64,000 nucleotides of DNA from Accumulibacter sp. (GCF_029255285.1 NZ_JAPUVI010000055.1:1-64000), one strand, 5' to 3'. Positions 30,009 to 40,484 are shown, numbered from the stretch's first letter. Notes: generated by a model from the letters alone, not told the origin. Program-made: numbers and translations.

Positions 30009-31784
30009 GTCGCGCGCTCCTCACGGGGCGCGCGTGGATTGAAACATGATCTGATTATCTACCCATGCCCGACGACATCATCGTCGCGCGCTCCTCACGG
30101 GGCGCGCGTGGATTGAAACAGCCCACGCTCTGCCGCCCACCTCCGCGCATACTCCGTCGCGCGCTCCTCACGGGGCGCGCGTGGATTGAAACATCTCGTG
30201 CCGACCGGGCATCTCTACGGCGCCGCTCGGCCTGTTGTTGAAGCCGCGCGGTCGCGCGCTCCTCACGGGGCGCGCGTGGATTGAAACAGCGCGCGGGAAT
30301 ACGCCAGGCTTCCAGCCTTCTACGTCGCGCGCTCCTCACGGGGCGCGCGTGGATTGAAACTTCGCCTTTCCGTGCCGTGCCTAGCATTGCCAAGCGTCGC
30401 GCGCTCCTCACGGGGCGCGCGTGGATTGAAACTCATCGATCGGCCGGCGAAGCCGATTGATTCGCTGTCGCGCGCTCCTCACGGGGCGCGCGTGGATTGA
30501 AACTCCTGGGAATACTTCCGCCTTCAGCGTCTTGTAGGTCGCGCGCTCCTCACGGGGCGCGCGTGGATTGAAACGCTTGCGCTGCGGTCGTCAATCTTCG
30601 CCTTCGGCAGTCGCGCGCTCCTCACGGGGCGCGCGTGGATTGAAACAGAGGTAAGGCTTATCATAAGGGTCCTCATCTTGGTCGCGCGCTCCTCACGGGG
30701 CGCGCGTGGATTGAAACATGGACGGAAGAGATCATTTCTCCTCTGTCTCATGTCGCGCGCTCCTCACGGGGCGCGCGTGGATTGAAACATGGATCACTAA
30801 CGAAAGGGCCCTGAGCCGCTGCGTCGCGCGCTCCTCACGGGGCGCGCGTGGATTGAAACCAGTGGAGAGTCGTGCAGTACTGAGAATCTCGGCGTCGCGC
30901 GCTCCTCACGGGGCGCGCGTGGATTGAAACATGGGCATGCTTACTCCTTCCCCGATGAAACGAGGTCGCGCGCTCCTCACGGGGCGCGCGTGGATTGAAA
31001 CCTCGTGCGCGGCCCGTGGCGAGGGGTGGGCGACGGTCGCGCGCTCCTCACGGGGCGCGCGTGGATTGAAACCGCTGAGGTTCACACTGTTAAGCGTCGC
31101 GTCCCGGTCGCGCGCTCCTCACGGGGCGCGCGTGGATTGAAACCGACCCGGTCGACATGACCGACGCCAGTCTCACGGTCGCGCGCTCCTCACGGGGCGC
31201 GCGTGGATTGAAACATCAGGCCAGAACCCCGACAGAGCCTCGATGATCGTCGCGCGCTCCTCACGGGGCGCGCGTGGATTGAAACAGCGGCACCGGGACG
31301 CTGGGATTTCTCGTCGGCCGTCGCGCGCTCCTCACGGGGCGCGCGTGGATTGAAACTCAGTGAATTTGTTCAAGATCAGCGGGCTTGTGCGTCGCGCGCT
31401 CCTCACGGGGCGCGCGTGGATTGAAACATTACCAGGATGGGCAGATTGTTATTCCTGGTGCGTCGCGCGCTCCTCACGGGGCGCGCGTGGATTGAAACGG
31501 CGATGGAAGCATGCCGTCGACGGTTTGCTGGCGTCGCGCGCTCCTCACGGGGCGCGCGTGGATTGAAACATGTGAGTTCGTACATCATCAATTGCTTGGC
31601 GCAGTGTCGCGCGCTCCTCACGGGGCGCGCGTGGATTGAAACTGCAGCACGACGAGGCCATATCCGCGAGAGTGCGGTCGCGCGCTCCTCACGGGGCGCG
31701 CGTGGATTGAAACTTCTCCAGTTGGCGGAAGCTATACTGCGACCAGCGTCGCGCGCTCCTCACGGGGCGCGCGTGGATTGAAAC
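30009..31784 (+). CRISPR. Type I-C CRISPR array, 25 repeats and 24 spacers
   Basis: The repeat is 37 bp, begins GTCGCGCGC and ends GTGGATTGAAAC. All 25 copies read as identical, including the terminal one at 31748-31784. Repeat positions 3-9 (CGCGCGC) pair with 20-26 (GCGCGCG), extendable through a T-G and two C-G pairs to a TCAC loop; Cas5d would cut below it, leaving a TGGATTGAAAC handle. Spacers from the leader are 37, 36, 58, 36, 35, 34, 34 and 35 nt, then 34 nt except for one of 36 nt (31570-31605). The 58-nt spacer is at 30193-30250. Spacer sources were not identified. Open frames through the array are artefacts of the repeats. Confidence 0.99.
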
Positions 31785-32436
31785 GATGCGTGGGATGTGG
31801 GCGCGCACCTCGCAGGGTAGGAATTGTTCGTGCTGACGTAGCAAGAACAAAGGGCAATGGCGACCGGAAAGCTCTCATAGTTCGAGTTCGCAGGCGGCGG
31901 GAGGATTGGCCATGGAATTGTCAGCGCCTGGGGCGCATACTGTGGGTGAGGTCATTCGTCACCTGAAGGGGTTGTACTGGGAACCCGCGCGTGAACTGAC
32001 CTCTCTAAGCGGACTTCGCCTGCCGATGGCGGTGGGTTGTGCGTTTCGTGCGCGTCGGGCATGGCGCTTTGCTTCGTCGGCTAAGTCCGGCACCTGGAGA
32101 TGGACAAGGGCGCTGCGGCAAGGAAGGCTGAAGGAAGCCCGGTCGGAGCGTCGAAGCTGGGCGTTTGCGGAGGACGAATGTCGTGGAGAAGTCAGCCAAG
32201 GGCCGATCTGGCGACGCCACCGCCCGAGGGCCAGGCGAAGAAGGGTTACGGATCGTGGCGAAGGGAACTGGAGACGGCTCTGACTTCCTGTGCCAGCCGG
32301 TGGTGGCCAAGCGGCGGGATGAACGGCCGGAATCCCCCCGGCACCGCGCTGTCGCTCAGCCGCTTCTGAGCGATGAAGGCCGAGCGCGGCCGAACTTCAA
32401 TTAAAGCCACAGGGATGCCCGGCATTGATACCTTGG
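31785..32436. other. Post-array region without a convincing gene
   Basis: 652 bp between the last repeat and the DUF3301 gene. Open frames of 80-125 codons exist in more than one frame, but they are rich in Arg/Ser/Trp, have no recognised motif and no ribosome binding site. The mid part (about 32090-32300) could be a decayed mobile element or intron fragment, but I cannot identify one. It marks the right edge of the CRISPR island. Confidence 0.5.
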
Positions 32437-32808
32437 ATGGAGACACTCAGTCTGCTGGCCTTGCTGGCCGGCGTGTGGTTCTGGCTCGACAGCTTCAAGG
32501 CGCGCGACGCGGCAATCCGCGTCGCGAGTTCGGCCTGCGACGCCGAGCGACTGCTGCTGCTCGACGATACCGTGGCACTCGGTTCGCTCCGGCCGCAGCG
32601 TGACGAGCAAGGCCGGTTGCGGCTGCGCCGTGTCTACCACTTCGAATACAGCGACACGGGCGACAATCGTCGCAACGGTTACGTGACGCTGCTGGGGAAT
32701 GAACTGTCGATGCTGCACCTGCCGCATGGGCCGCAGTTCGTGCGGCAGTCGTCGCTGTCGGTCGTCGGCGGCGACGCGGATCGCTCGTCGCCGCGCTCGC
32801 CGCAGTGA
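32437..32808 (+). CDS. DUF3301-family small membrane-anchored protein
   Basis: 123 residues. METLSLLALLAGVWFWLDSF is a single N-terminal hydrophobic helix of the DUF3301 type, and the soluble part RLRLRRVYHFEYSDTGDNR with YVTLLGNELSMLHLPH matches the same gammaproteobacterial/betaproteobacterial family of unknown function. ATG at 32437 is chosen; an in-frame TTG at 32425 adds four residues. Its stop overlaps the GTG of acpH (GTGA), so the pair is one unit. Confidence 0.8.
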   Translation: METLSLLALLAGVWFWLDSFKARDAAIRVASSACDAERLLLLDDTVALGSLRPQRDEQGRLRLRRVYHFEYSDTGDNRRNGYVTLLGNELSMLHLPHGPQFVRQSSLSVVGGDADRSSPRSPQ

Positions 32809-33401
32809 ATTATCTGGCGCATGCACTACTGGCCGGCGACGATGCGGACTGCCGCCTCGGTGGATTGCTTGGCGACTTCATCAAGGGGCCGCTTTGGCCG
32901 CCGCCACCGGGCCTGGCACCAGCCGTCGTGCAGGGCATCGTCTTGCACCGGCGCATCGACAGCTATGCGGATTCCCATCCGGCGTTCCAGCGAAGCCGGC
33001 AGCGGGTCAGCGCCGAACGTCGCCGCTACAGCGGCATCCTCGTCGACCTGTTTTACGATCATTTCCTTGCCGCGCATTGGGAGCGTTACTCGCCCGAGCC
33101 GCTCGAAGTCTTTACGGCCGGTGTCTATGCCTTGCTTGGCGAACGCGCGCTGCCCGAGCGGCTGGCGCAAATCCTGCCCGCGATGCGCGCCGGCGACTGG
33201 CTCGCGGGCTATCGCGAACCAGCCGCGATCGGCTGGGCGCTCGACCGGATCGGCGAGCACCGGGTCAGGCGCAGCAATCCTCTGCGCGGAGCCGGCGGCG
33301 AGCTTGCCCTGAACTATCGCGGCTTCGAGGGTGATTTCGTGGAGTTCCTGCCGGCCGCGATGGACTTCGCGGAATCGTTTCGGCTGCCGCGGCCGGCCTA
33401 G
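32805..33401 (+). CDS. acpH: Acyl-carrier-protein phosphodiesterase AcpH
   Basis: 198 residues from GTG. MNYLAHALLAGDDADCRLGG, LGDFIKGPL, VLHRRIDSYADSHPAF and ILVDLFYDHFLAAHW are the conserved His/Asp-rich segments of the AcpH/DUF479 family, an HD-like hydrolase that removes 4'-phosphopantetheine from acyl carrier protein. Length fits E. coli AcpH (193). The GTG overlaps the DUF3301 stop. Its TAG stop is within CTAG and shares three bases with the stop of the convergent outer-membrane gene. Confidence 0.92.
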   Translation: MNYLAHALLAGDDADCRLGGLLGDFIKGPLWPPPPGLAPAVVQGIVLHRRIDSYADSHPAFQRSRQRVSAERRRYSGILVDLFYDHFLAAHWERYSPEPLEVFTAGVYALLGERALPERLAQILPAMRAGDWLAGYREPAAIGWALDRIGEHRVRRSNPLRGAGGELALNYRGFEGDFVEFLPAAMDFAESFRLPRPA

Positions 33402-34291
33402 AAGCCGGTGACGAACTTGAAATAGAACTTGTTGCCCTGAAATCGGTTCTCGACGCCGCTTTCGTGGCTCCAACTGGCGACCAAACTCGTTCCCTTGTAG
33501 TCGTACTTGAGCGCCGGGCCGTAGGCGAAGACCTTGCCGCGTCTGCCGTCCGGGCCGACCTGGCGACCGTCGATGCGGTCGTCGGTGGTTTGCGTCAGGT
33601 AGTAGCCGGCGAGGCCGACGGCCCAGGGGCCGAAGTGCTGGCCCAGCAGATAGTCCATGTGGAAATTGTCGCCCGACTCGTAATCGGTGTCGCGGTTCTT
33701 GGTCTTGATGTTGTACATCAGCTTCGCCGTGGCTTCGAAACCGCTCTGGTTGAGGTAGGTGAAGGCAAAGATGGGTTCGAAGCTGTAGTAGTTGGCGCCG
33801 ATGCTCTCGGTCGGGTCGTTCCGGTTGTACTTGCCGGTTGGCAGGTAGATGTCGAGGCCAACGGTCAGGTGCCAGTCGGGCGGCAAGTGCCAGCCGATGA
33901 TGATCGGGTCGATGACGATGTCGCCCAGGCCGAAGGTGCTGCCGGTGCCGATCGCCGGGATCGGCGTGTGCAGCTTCTGGTACACCAGCGGCACGATCGC
34001 ATGCATGGCCCAGTCCCCGCCGAAGATCTTCTGGTTGGTGACGTGGATGTAGCGCAGCGCGTCGAAGGTGGCGTTGACTTTCAGTCCGGGAACCTTGTCT
34101 CCCCGGTTGTCACGGTAGTCGCCCTGATAGTAGCCCAGGTAGTTGATGAAATAGTTCCCGGGCGGCGGCAGGGCGCCGGCCATGAAGTTCTCGGAACCGT
34201 TCGGATATTGGTCCGGACCCTCGAGCGCCGCGGCGGCGCTGGTGAACAGCGCCGGCACGGCCAGCAGTAGAAGTCGTTGGGCTTTGCGCAT
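33398..34291 (-). CDS. Outer-membrane MetA-pathway-type protein (SphA family, PF13557)
   Basis: 297 residues. A signal peptide (LLLLAVPALFTSAAAA) precedes a predicted beta barrel of alternating strands: NYFINYLGYYQGDYRDN, LGDIVIDPIIIGWHLPPDW, LTVGLDIYLPTGKYNRND, FEPIFAFTYLNQSGFEATAK. It ends in FKFVTGF with the C-terminal Phe typical of outer-membrane proteins. Members are annotated as phenol-degradation meta-pathway or transporter proteins and are thought to import hydrophobic compounds; the substrate is unknown. ATG at 34291 has a purine-rich site upstream; an earlier in-frame ATG at 34357 adds an Arg-rich stretch before the signal peptide. The adjacent flavoprotein gene in the same orientation could be related. 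Confidence 0.85.
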   Translation of the reverse strand: MRKAQRLLLLAVPALFTSAAAALEGPDQYPNGSENFMAGALPPPGNYFINYLGYYQGDYRDNRGDKVPGLKVNATFDALRYIHVTNQKIFGGDWAMHAIVPLVYQKLHTPIPAIGTGSTFGLGDIVIDPIIIGWHLPPDWHLTVGLDIYLPTGKYNRNDPTESIGANYYSFEPIFAFTYLNQSGFEATAKLMYNIKTKNRDTDYESGDNFHMDYLLGQHFGPWAVGLAGYYLTQTTDDRIDGRQVGPDGRRGKVFAYGPALKYDYKGTSLVASWSHESGVENRFQGNKFYFKFVTGF

Positions 34292-34494
34292 TGGTCTTTT
34301 CTCTCCCCTGATTGTCTGTTGCCTCGCCCGCCGCCGCGCCATCCCTTGTCGGGCCAAGGATCGACCGCGTCCGGCGGCCAGCCGGCAATGGTATCACTGC
34401 GGTCGATGTTCCGGCGGAAGAGCGGCCGTGGCGACCCGTCGTGTGTGCCGAGGGTTTTCCCGTCGCGGCGCGAAGCGCGTTCCGGCGGGCGGTT

Positions 34495-36108
34495 TCAGGA
34501 GGTTTTCCCGGCCCCCGACGATAGCGGCACCATGATCGCCTGTCCGGGCGGCGAGCAGCCCGCGTCACAACAGCGCCCCGGCTGCCGCTGGCGGGTGATG
34601 GGTCGCTTGTCGTCGTGCAGGACGCCCCGATCCAGCAGCCTCTCGACCAGTTCGACCTTGCTGCCGAGCGGGTAGTTACGCCAGATCTCCTGTTTCATTG
34701 CTGCCGGCGAGCCGCCGCCGTGCAGGCTGATCACCGAGTACCAGCCGCCCTGGTAGGAAGCGGTGAGGTCCTCGATGAAGCGCGCGACTTCGATCCGCTT
34801 GTCGTAAGGTACGTCCGGGTTGGCGCGCAGCACCTCGGCGAGGGTGGCCGCGGTCGCCGGGTTGTGATCTTCGTCCGGACCGGGCAGGGCGACGATCAGG
34901 CCGCCCGAGACTTCGTGCGCCAGGCGATGCATGTCGTAGATCTGGGTGGCGAGCAGTAGCTTGCCGATATTGGCGAAGACCGGCTCCGGCATGAAGCTGC
35001 CGCTGTGTTCGTCGGGCTGGCCATAGACGCTGGCGGCGACGCCGCAAGCGAAGAAGCCCTCGGTGATTTTGATCAGTTCGACCATCGGTTCGCGCAGGCT
35101 GGCTTTCCTGCCGGGGTCGAAGCCGTTGGCCTCGCACATCAGCGCCCCGGCGCCGATCAACAGATCGCCGAAACCGGCCCGGGCGGCGATGCAACTGTGT
35201 CTATGGTGCGTCGCGTAGTCATAGGTCAGCGATGCCGAATGTTCCCATTCACCGGCGAAGAAGACGCGCTCCCAGGGCACGAAGACGCGGTCGAAAACGA
35301 CGACCGCGGTGGATTGACCATAGCGCCGGGAAAAGAGCGCGGCGCCGTGCTCGACCTTCTCGCCGGGGCGGCCTGCCGGGCGGGCGACGATCGTCACTCC
35401 CGGAGCATCGATGGGCAGCGCGCAGCAGACGGCGAAATTGGCGTCTGCTGGCCCCATGTTGCGGCTTGGCATGACCAGAAGCTCGTGCATGTAGGGCGCG
35501 CCGGTGACGATCGCCTTGGTTCCCGAGATGACGATGCCGCTTGCCGTCCGCTCGACGACGTGCACGTAGGTATCGGGGTTGGCTTGCTGCTGCGGCCGTC
35601 GCGAGCGGTCACCCTTGGCGTCGGTCATCGCGATGCCGAGTGCCAGGTCGCGCTCCTGGACCCATTCCAGGTAAGCCGCGAAACGGGCACGATGTTCCCG
35701 GCTGCCGTGCGCGTCGTCGATCCGGGCGCTGACCTGCTGGATCGCGTTCAAGGCGTCGTGCGCCAGATAGCGCTGCGCGCAACCGGTTTCCTGGCACAGC
35801 AGGCGCACCGCCTCGAGCTTGTTCAGGAGGTCGCCGGCCGACTCGTTGATGTGCAGCATCCGGTTGACCGTCCGGCCGCGGGAGCTTGGCACGGCGGTCA
35901 TCAGCGGCGCTTTCGCGGGGTCGAGAGCGAAATCGTAGCTCACCGCGAGCGCGTTGATTCCGGGTTGCAGTTCGCGTGCGTCGGCAACCGATTCGATCAG
36001 CACACCATCGACATAAACTCGAGGCCGGTAGCGGCGCAAGGAATCGCGGTACTCGGCGCCGCTCGACAGCGTACCGGATGAGGCGGGCGTTGTTTGGCGG
36101 TGAGTCAT
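34495..36108 (-). CDS. HpaB/4-hydroxybutyryl-CoA dehydratase-like flavoprotein
   Basis: 537 residues of the two-component flavin hydroxylase/AbfD superfamily, with an acyl-CoA dehydrogenase-like fold that binds FAD. MTDAKGDRSRRPQQQANPDT, HHRHSCIAARAGFGDLLIGA and SLHGGGSPAAMKQE align with AbfD. AbfD holds a [4Fe-4S] cluster with Cys99, Cys103, His292 and Cys299. Here the first Cys is Cys110 (GCAQRY), the second is Tyr114, His302 is kept, and the third Cys is Ala309. Two ligands are therefore missing, so dehydratase activity is unlikely; a flavin-dependent hydroxylase or another aromatic/CoA-ester reaction is more plausible. The C-terminus has an extra Cys-containing tail. No reductase partner (HpaC) is in the window. 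Confidence 0.8.
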   Translation of the reverse strand: MTHRQTTPASSGTLSSGAEYRDSLRRYRPRVYVDGVLIESVADARELQPGINALAVSYDFALDPAKAPLMTAVPSSRGRTVNRMLHINESAGDLLNKLEAVRLLCQETGCAQRYLAHDALNAIQQVSARIDDAHGSREHRARFAAYLEWVQERDLALGIAMTDAKGDRSRRPQQQANPDTYVHVVERTASGIVISGTKAIVTGAPYMHELLVMPSRNMGPADANFAVCCALPIDAPGVTIVARPAGRPGEKVEHGAALFSRRYGQSTAVVVFDRVFVPWERVFFAGEWEHSASLTYDYATHHRHSCIAARAGFGDLLIGAGALMCEANGFDPGRKASLREPMVELIKITEGFFACGVAASVYGQPDEHSGSFMPEPVFANIGKLLLATQIYDMHRLAHEVSGGLIVALPGPDEDHNPATAATLAEVLRANPDVPYDKRIEVARFIEDLTASYQGGWYSVISLHGGGSPAAMKQEIWRNYPLGSKVELVERLLDRGVLHDDKRPITRQRQPGRCCDAGCSPPGQAIMVPLSSGAGKTS

Positions 36109-36210
36109 TGCTGTTTCTCAGTCGTCTTCGTAGCCTCGTCGGGCCATGAGGCCGGTCGGGAAGTTGTCAAATCGTGGAGGGTCGAGCGCGCCTGTCGCGG
36201 CACCGATCGA

Positions 36211-38052
<1,842 letters not shown>

Positions 38053-38092
38053 AAGGAGGCCAGCCTTTCAGGAGGGGCGGCCATTCTAGCAC

Positions 38093-38101
38093 AGCGCGTC
38101 G
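38093..38101 (-). promoter_or_regulatory. Extended -10 promoter of typA
   Basis: Minus strand TGCTAGAAT, an extended -10 (TGn plus TAGAAT). No strong -35 is visible, as is usual for extended -10 promoters. It is 41 nt upstream of the typA ATG. Confidence 0.45.
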
Positions 38102-38137
38102 GCGCGCCCTGTTGCGCCGCAGAAAACCGGCTCACGC

Positions 38138-38521
38138 CTACTGGTTGCGCATGAAATCCGCGGTATTGAAGAAGGACGCCAGCAGCCTTTCGCGCAACCG
38201 CTCGGCGATGCCGACCGATTCCATCGCCAGATACATGCACGCCACCCACTGATCGCGCTCTTCTTTTCCGATGGCAAAGGGCAGGTGGCGGCGGCGCAGC
38301 ATCGGGTGACCGATGTGCTGGGCGTAGAGGTCGGGCCCGCCAAGCCATCCGGAGAGGAACATGAAGAGCTTGTCGCGTGAGGATTGCAGGTCGGCAGGGT
38401 GCATGGCGCGGATCGTGGCGAACTGGGGAATGCTGTCCATCAGCTCGTAGAAGCGTTGACAAAGCAGGCGCACGGCACCGTCGCCGCCCATCAGTTGGTA
38501 GGGTGTCTGTTCGTCCATCAT
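38138..38521 (-). CDS. Group II truncated haemoglobin (trHbO-like)
   Basis: 127 residues with the 2-over-2 globin pattern. TPYQLMGGDGAVRLLCQRFYELM is the A/B region with Phe-Tyr at B9-B10, LFMFLSGWLGGPDLY covers E to F, HPMLRRRHLPF holds the proximal His (F8) and RDQWVACMYLAM the Trp at G8 typical of group II. Such proteins bind O2 or handle NO/peroxide under low oxygen. Two ATG codons are adjacent (38521 and 38518). It is divergent from the small winged-helix gene. Confidence 0.9.
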   Translation of the reverse strand: MMDEQTPYQLMGGDGAVRLLCQRFYELMDSIPQFATIRAMHPADLQSSRDKLFMFLSGWLGGPDLYAQHIGHPMLRRRHLPFAIGKEERDQWVACMYLAMESVGIAERLRERLLASFFNTADFMRNQ

Positions 38522-38542
38522 GTGGTGAGGTGGCGGGAAATC

Positions 38543-38570
38543 TTGACAATCGCCCGTCGCTTGCTATGAT
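38543..38570 (+). promoter_or_regulatory. Strong sigma-70 promoter upstream of the winged-helix gene
   Basis: Consensus -35 TTGACA (38543-38548), 16-nt spacer, -10 TATGAT (38565-38570, 5 of 6). It points to the gene at 38703 with a leader of about 125 nt, and lies in the divergent gap beside the haemoglobin gene. Confidence 0.75.
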
Positions 38571-38576
38571 AACTCG

Positions 38577-38595
38577 TTTGTTGCGCCGCAGCAAA
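38577..38595 (+). other. Hairpin at the start of the 5' leader
   Basis: TTTGTTGC and GCAGCAAA flank the loop GCC: an 8-bp stem with one G-T pair. It begins at about the predicted transcription start of the promoter at 38543-38570. It could be an mRNA-stabilising 5' hairpin or an operator. Confidence 0.5.
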
Positions 38596-38702
38596 CGCGC
38601 GTCGTCGTCAAGGCCGGCCCGACGGATGATTGCCAGAACGGGTTCTGCGGCGCACACTATGTCGGTTTTCCGATTGGCGAAGGCTTTCTTGGGAGTAGTC
38701 AG

Positions 38703-38978
38703 ATGAGCGAAGCGATTCTTGCGTATTTGCGAGCCAATGCGGAGCAACTCGATGTCGACATGGCCGAGGCGCTCAACATTCCGCTTGCCGATCTGCGGGA
38801 TGAAATCACGCGACTGGCGGCAGCCGGCGACGTGATCTGCTGCAAGGTCACCCGTTTCATCGAGGGCCGGAAGATCGAGGGCATCAGTTGCCGGCTGTCC
38901 TGCGATCTGCCGACCCCGGCGCGCGGGCGGAAACCCGGAGTCAAGAAGGACGACGACGCGGAAGCCACGGTCTACTGA
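38703..38978 (+). CDS. Small winged-helix transcription regulator-like protein
   Basis: 91 residues. Residues 1-60 form a helix-turn-helix: AILAYLRANAEQLDVDMAEAL, LPLADLRDEITRLAAAGDV, followed by a short wing CCKVTRFIEGRKIEGISCRL, in the general style of ArsR/FaeA-like winged helices. The C-terminus is basic then acidic (RGRKPGVKKDDDAEATVY). Four Cys (VICCK, ISCRLSC) might bind metal or sense redox, which is inference. It has a strong promoter and a long structured leader, unusual for a minor regulator. The target is unknown. Confidence 0.72.
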   Translation: MSEAILAYLRANAEQLDVDMAEALNIPLADLRDEITRLAAAGDVICCKVTRFIEGRKIEGISCRLSCDLPTPARGRKPGVKKDDDAEATVY

Positions 38979-39044
38979 GGTGGCTGGTCGGGCCGTTGGC
39001 GATTCGTTTTTTTCCGGCCTGGCCGTTGCCGGGGGCGGGTTCGT

Positions 39045-40484
39045 CTATCGGAGCAGATGCAGATGGAAGTGCCCCTTGATGAACTCCTGGAACTTCTCGA
39101 CGCCTTTCAGGGCGATCCGCAGCCGGCCGAGTTCCATCATGTTGAGCCGCTCCAGCGAAATGTAGTTGTCCGGCGCTTGTCCTTCGCGCACCGCTTCGAC
39201 CTGGGCGCGCAGCCGCATCAACACCAGGAAGTCGAAGCTTTCGGCGATGTTGTCGGCGACTTTCCTGCTTAGCACCTTGTCCCTGACCAGCGCTTCAAGC
39301 CGCTGATGCGTGCTGCCCTTGAGCGTGCCGGCCTGAATCGCCAGCGCCTTGACGCCCTCGGAAATGGCAAAAATCCCTGCTTTCTTGATCTCCAGCATGC
39401 CGCTATGCGCCCCGTCCTTTTCGCCTTTGATCTTGCCGAACCAGCCGATCGGCGGTGCGAAGCGCAGCGTGTTTTCGACCATCCGCATGAGAAACAGTTT
39501 GTCGCGCTGGACGTGGCTGTAAACCTGGGTCTTGAGTTCCTGCTCGAAGGAGGGGTCGCCAAAAATCGTGCGGATGTCGACGAAGGTCCCACAACTGAGC
39601 ACATTGCTCGGCGTCGGCGAGCGCAGCCAGCGGTCGAGCTGGTCCTGCCACTGGCGAAGGCTGCGCCGCCACTCCTTGTTGTTGGCCATGATTCCGCCGG
39701 GGCAGGGGGGAATGCCGATGGCGACCAGCGAATCGATCAACACCTGTGAGAAGTCCTCGATGCGCGCGATCTCGTCGGCCCCGAGCTCGTCGCCATAGAC
39801 GATGGCGTTGTCCTGGTCGGTGAGCAGCGTCTGCTCGCCGCGCCCTTCACTACCGAGGACGACGACGGCAAAGCGCCCGGGCAGGTCGGCGAAACGGTCG
39901 GCGTGCAGGAGGGTGATCAGACGCAACAGGATCTGGTCGTTGAGGTGGGCGATCAGGCGCACCATGTCGCGCGTGCTCGTGCCGGAGGCGCTCAAGTGGA
40001 GGACCAGGCTCTGGATGCGGGTGAACACCGTTCGCAGTTCGTCTAGGTTCTGTACCCGCTCGATGTCGAGCACCAGTTGATGCGGCGAGCGCGACTGCAG
40101 GCGGATGATGTCGCTGTCGGTGATGATCCCCGAAAGCTTGCCCTTGCCGTCCACGACGGCCAGACGATGGATGTTCTGACGCGACATCTGGTAGAGCGCT
40201 TCGTACAGCCGATCGTTCTCGCCGATGACCGACAAGGGGCTGTTCATGATTGCCCGCACGGCGAGGGTCGACGGATCCGTTCCGTTGGCCACCACTTTGT
40301 TGCGCAGGTCGCGATCGGTCACGATGCCGCTTGGCAGCTTGTTTTCGCAGACGACGACACTCGAAATGTTCTTTTCGCGCATCACTCGGGCGACACCGAC
40401 CAGCGCGTCGTCAGGTTCGCAGGTAACCACCGTGCGTTGGCAAAAATCCTTCACCGGGCGAAAAAACTGACTTTCTTCAGCCAT
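39045..40484 (-). CDS. CBS-pair/DUF294 putative nucleotidyltransferase signalling protein
   Basis: 479 residues. Residues 10-135 are a pair of CBS domains (GIVTDRDLRNKVVANG, GIITDSDIIRLQSRS) that usually bind adenine nucleotides. A DUF294 nucleotidyltransferase domain follows with VVLGSEGRGEQTLLTDQDN, the GS...DxD motif of the polymerase-beta/GlnD-like fold, then the DUF294 C-terminal helical substrate domain. Proteins of this kind are predicted to nucleotidylate a protein partner in response to energy state; the target is unknown. ATG at 40484 has AAGGAG upstream. A -10 embedded in a palindrome lies upstream. Confidence 0.88.
   Translation of the reverse strand: MAEESQFFRPVKDFCQRTVVTCEPDDALVGVARVMREKNISSVVVCENKLPSGIVTDRDLRNKVVANGTDPSTLAVRAIMNSPLSVIGENDRLYEALYQMSRQNIHRLAVVDGKGKLSGIITDSDIIRLQSRSPHQLVLDIERVQNLDELRTVFTRIQSLVLHLSASGTSTRDMVRLIAHLNDQILLRLITLLHADRFADLPGRFAVVVLGSEGRGEQTLLTDQDNAIVYGDELGADEIARIEDFSQVLIDSLVAIGIPPCPGGIMANNKEWRRSLRQWQDQLDRWLRSPTPSNVLSCGTFVDIRTIFGDPSFEQELKTQVYSHVQRDKLFLMRMVENTLRFAPPIGWFGKIKGEKDGAHSGMLEIKKAGIFAISEGVKALAIQAGTLKGSTHQRLEALVRDKVLSRKVADNIAESFDFLVLMRLRAQVEAVREGQAPDNYISLERLNMMELGRLRIALKGVEKFQEFIKGHFHLHLLR

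Noticed and set aside
30009..31784. Open frames on both strands across the CRISPR array
   Set aside because: They translate the repeat over and over with random spacer residues; no start, motif or ribosome binding site supports them.
30009..31784. Self-targeting spacers matching genes in this window
   Set aside because: None was noticed by eye, but an exhaustive alignment was not possible; a search of all 24 spacers against the genome on both strands would settle it.
31906..32404. Several overlapping open frames after the array, considered as a gene or a group II intron fragment
   Set aside because: Composition is Arg/Trp/Ser-rich, no recognisable domain, and no intron boundaries or reverse transcriptase motif could be found.
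34495..36108. Calling this gene 4-hydroxybutyryl-CoA dehydratase
   Set aside because: Two iron-sulfur ligands (Cys103 and Cys299 of AbfD) are replaced by Tyr114 and Ala309.
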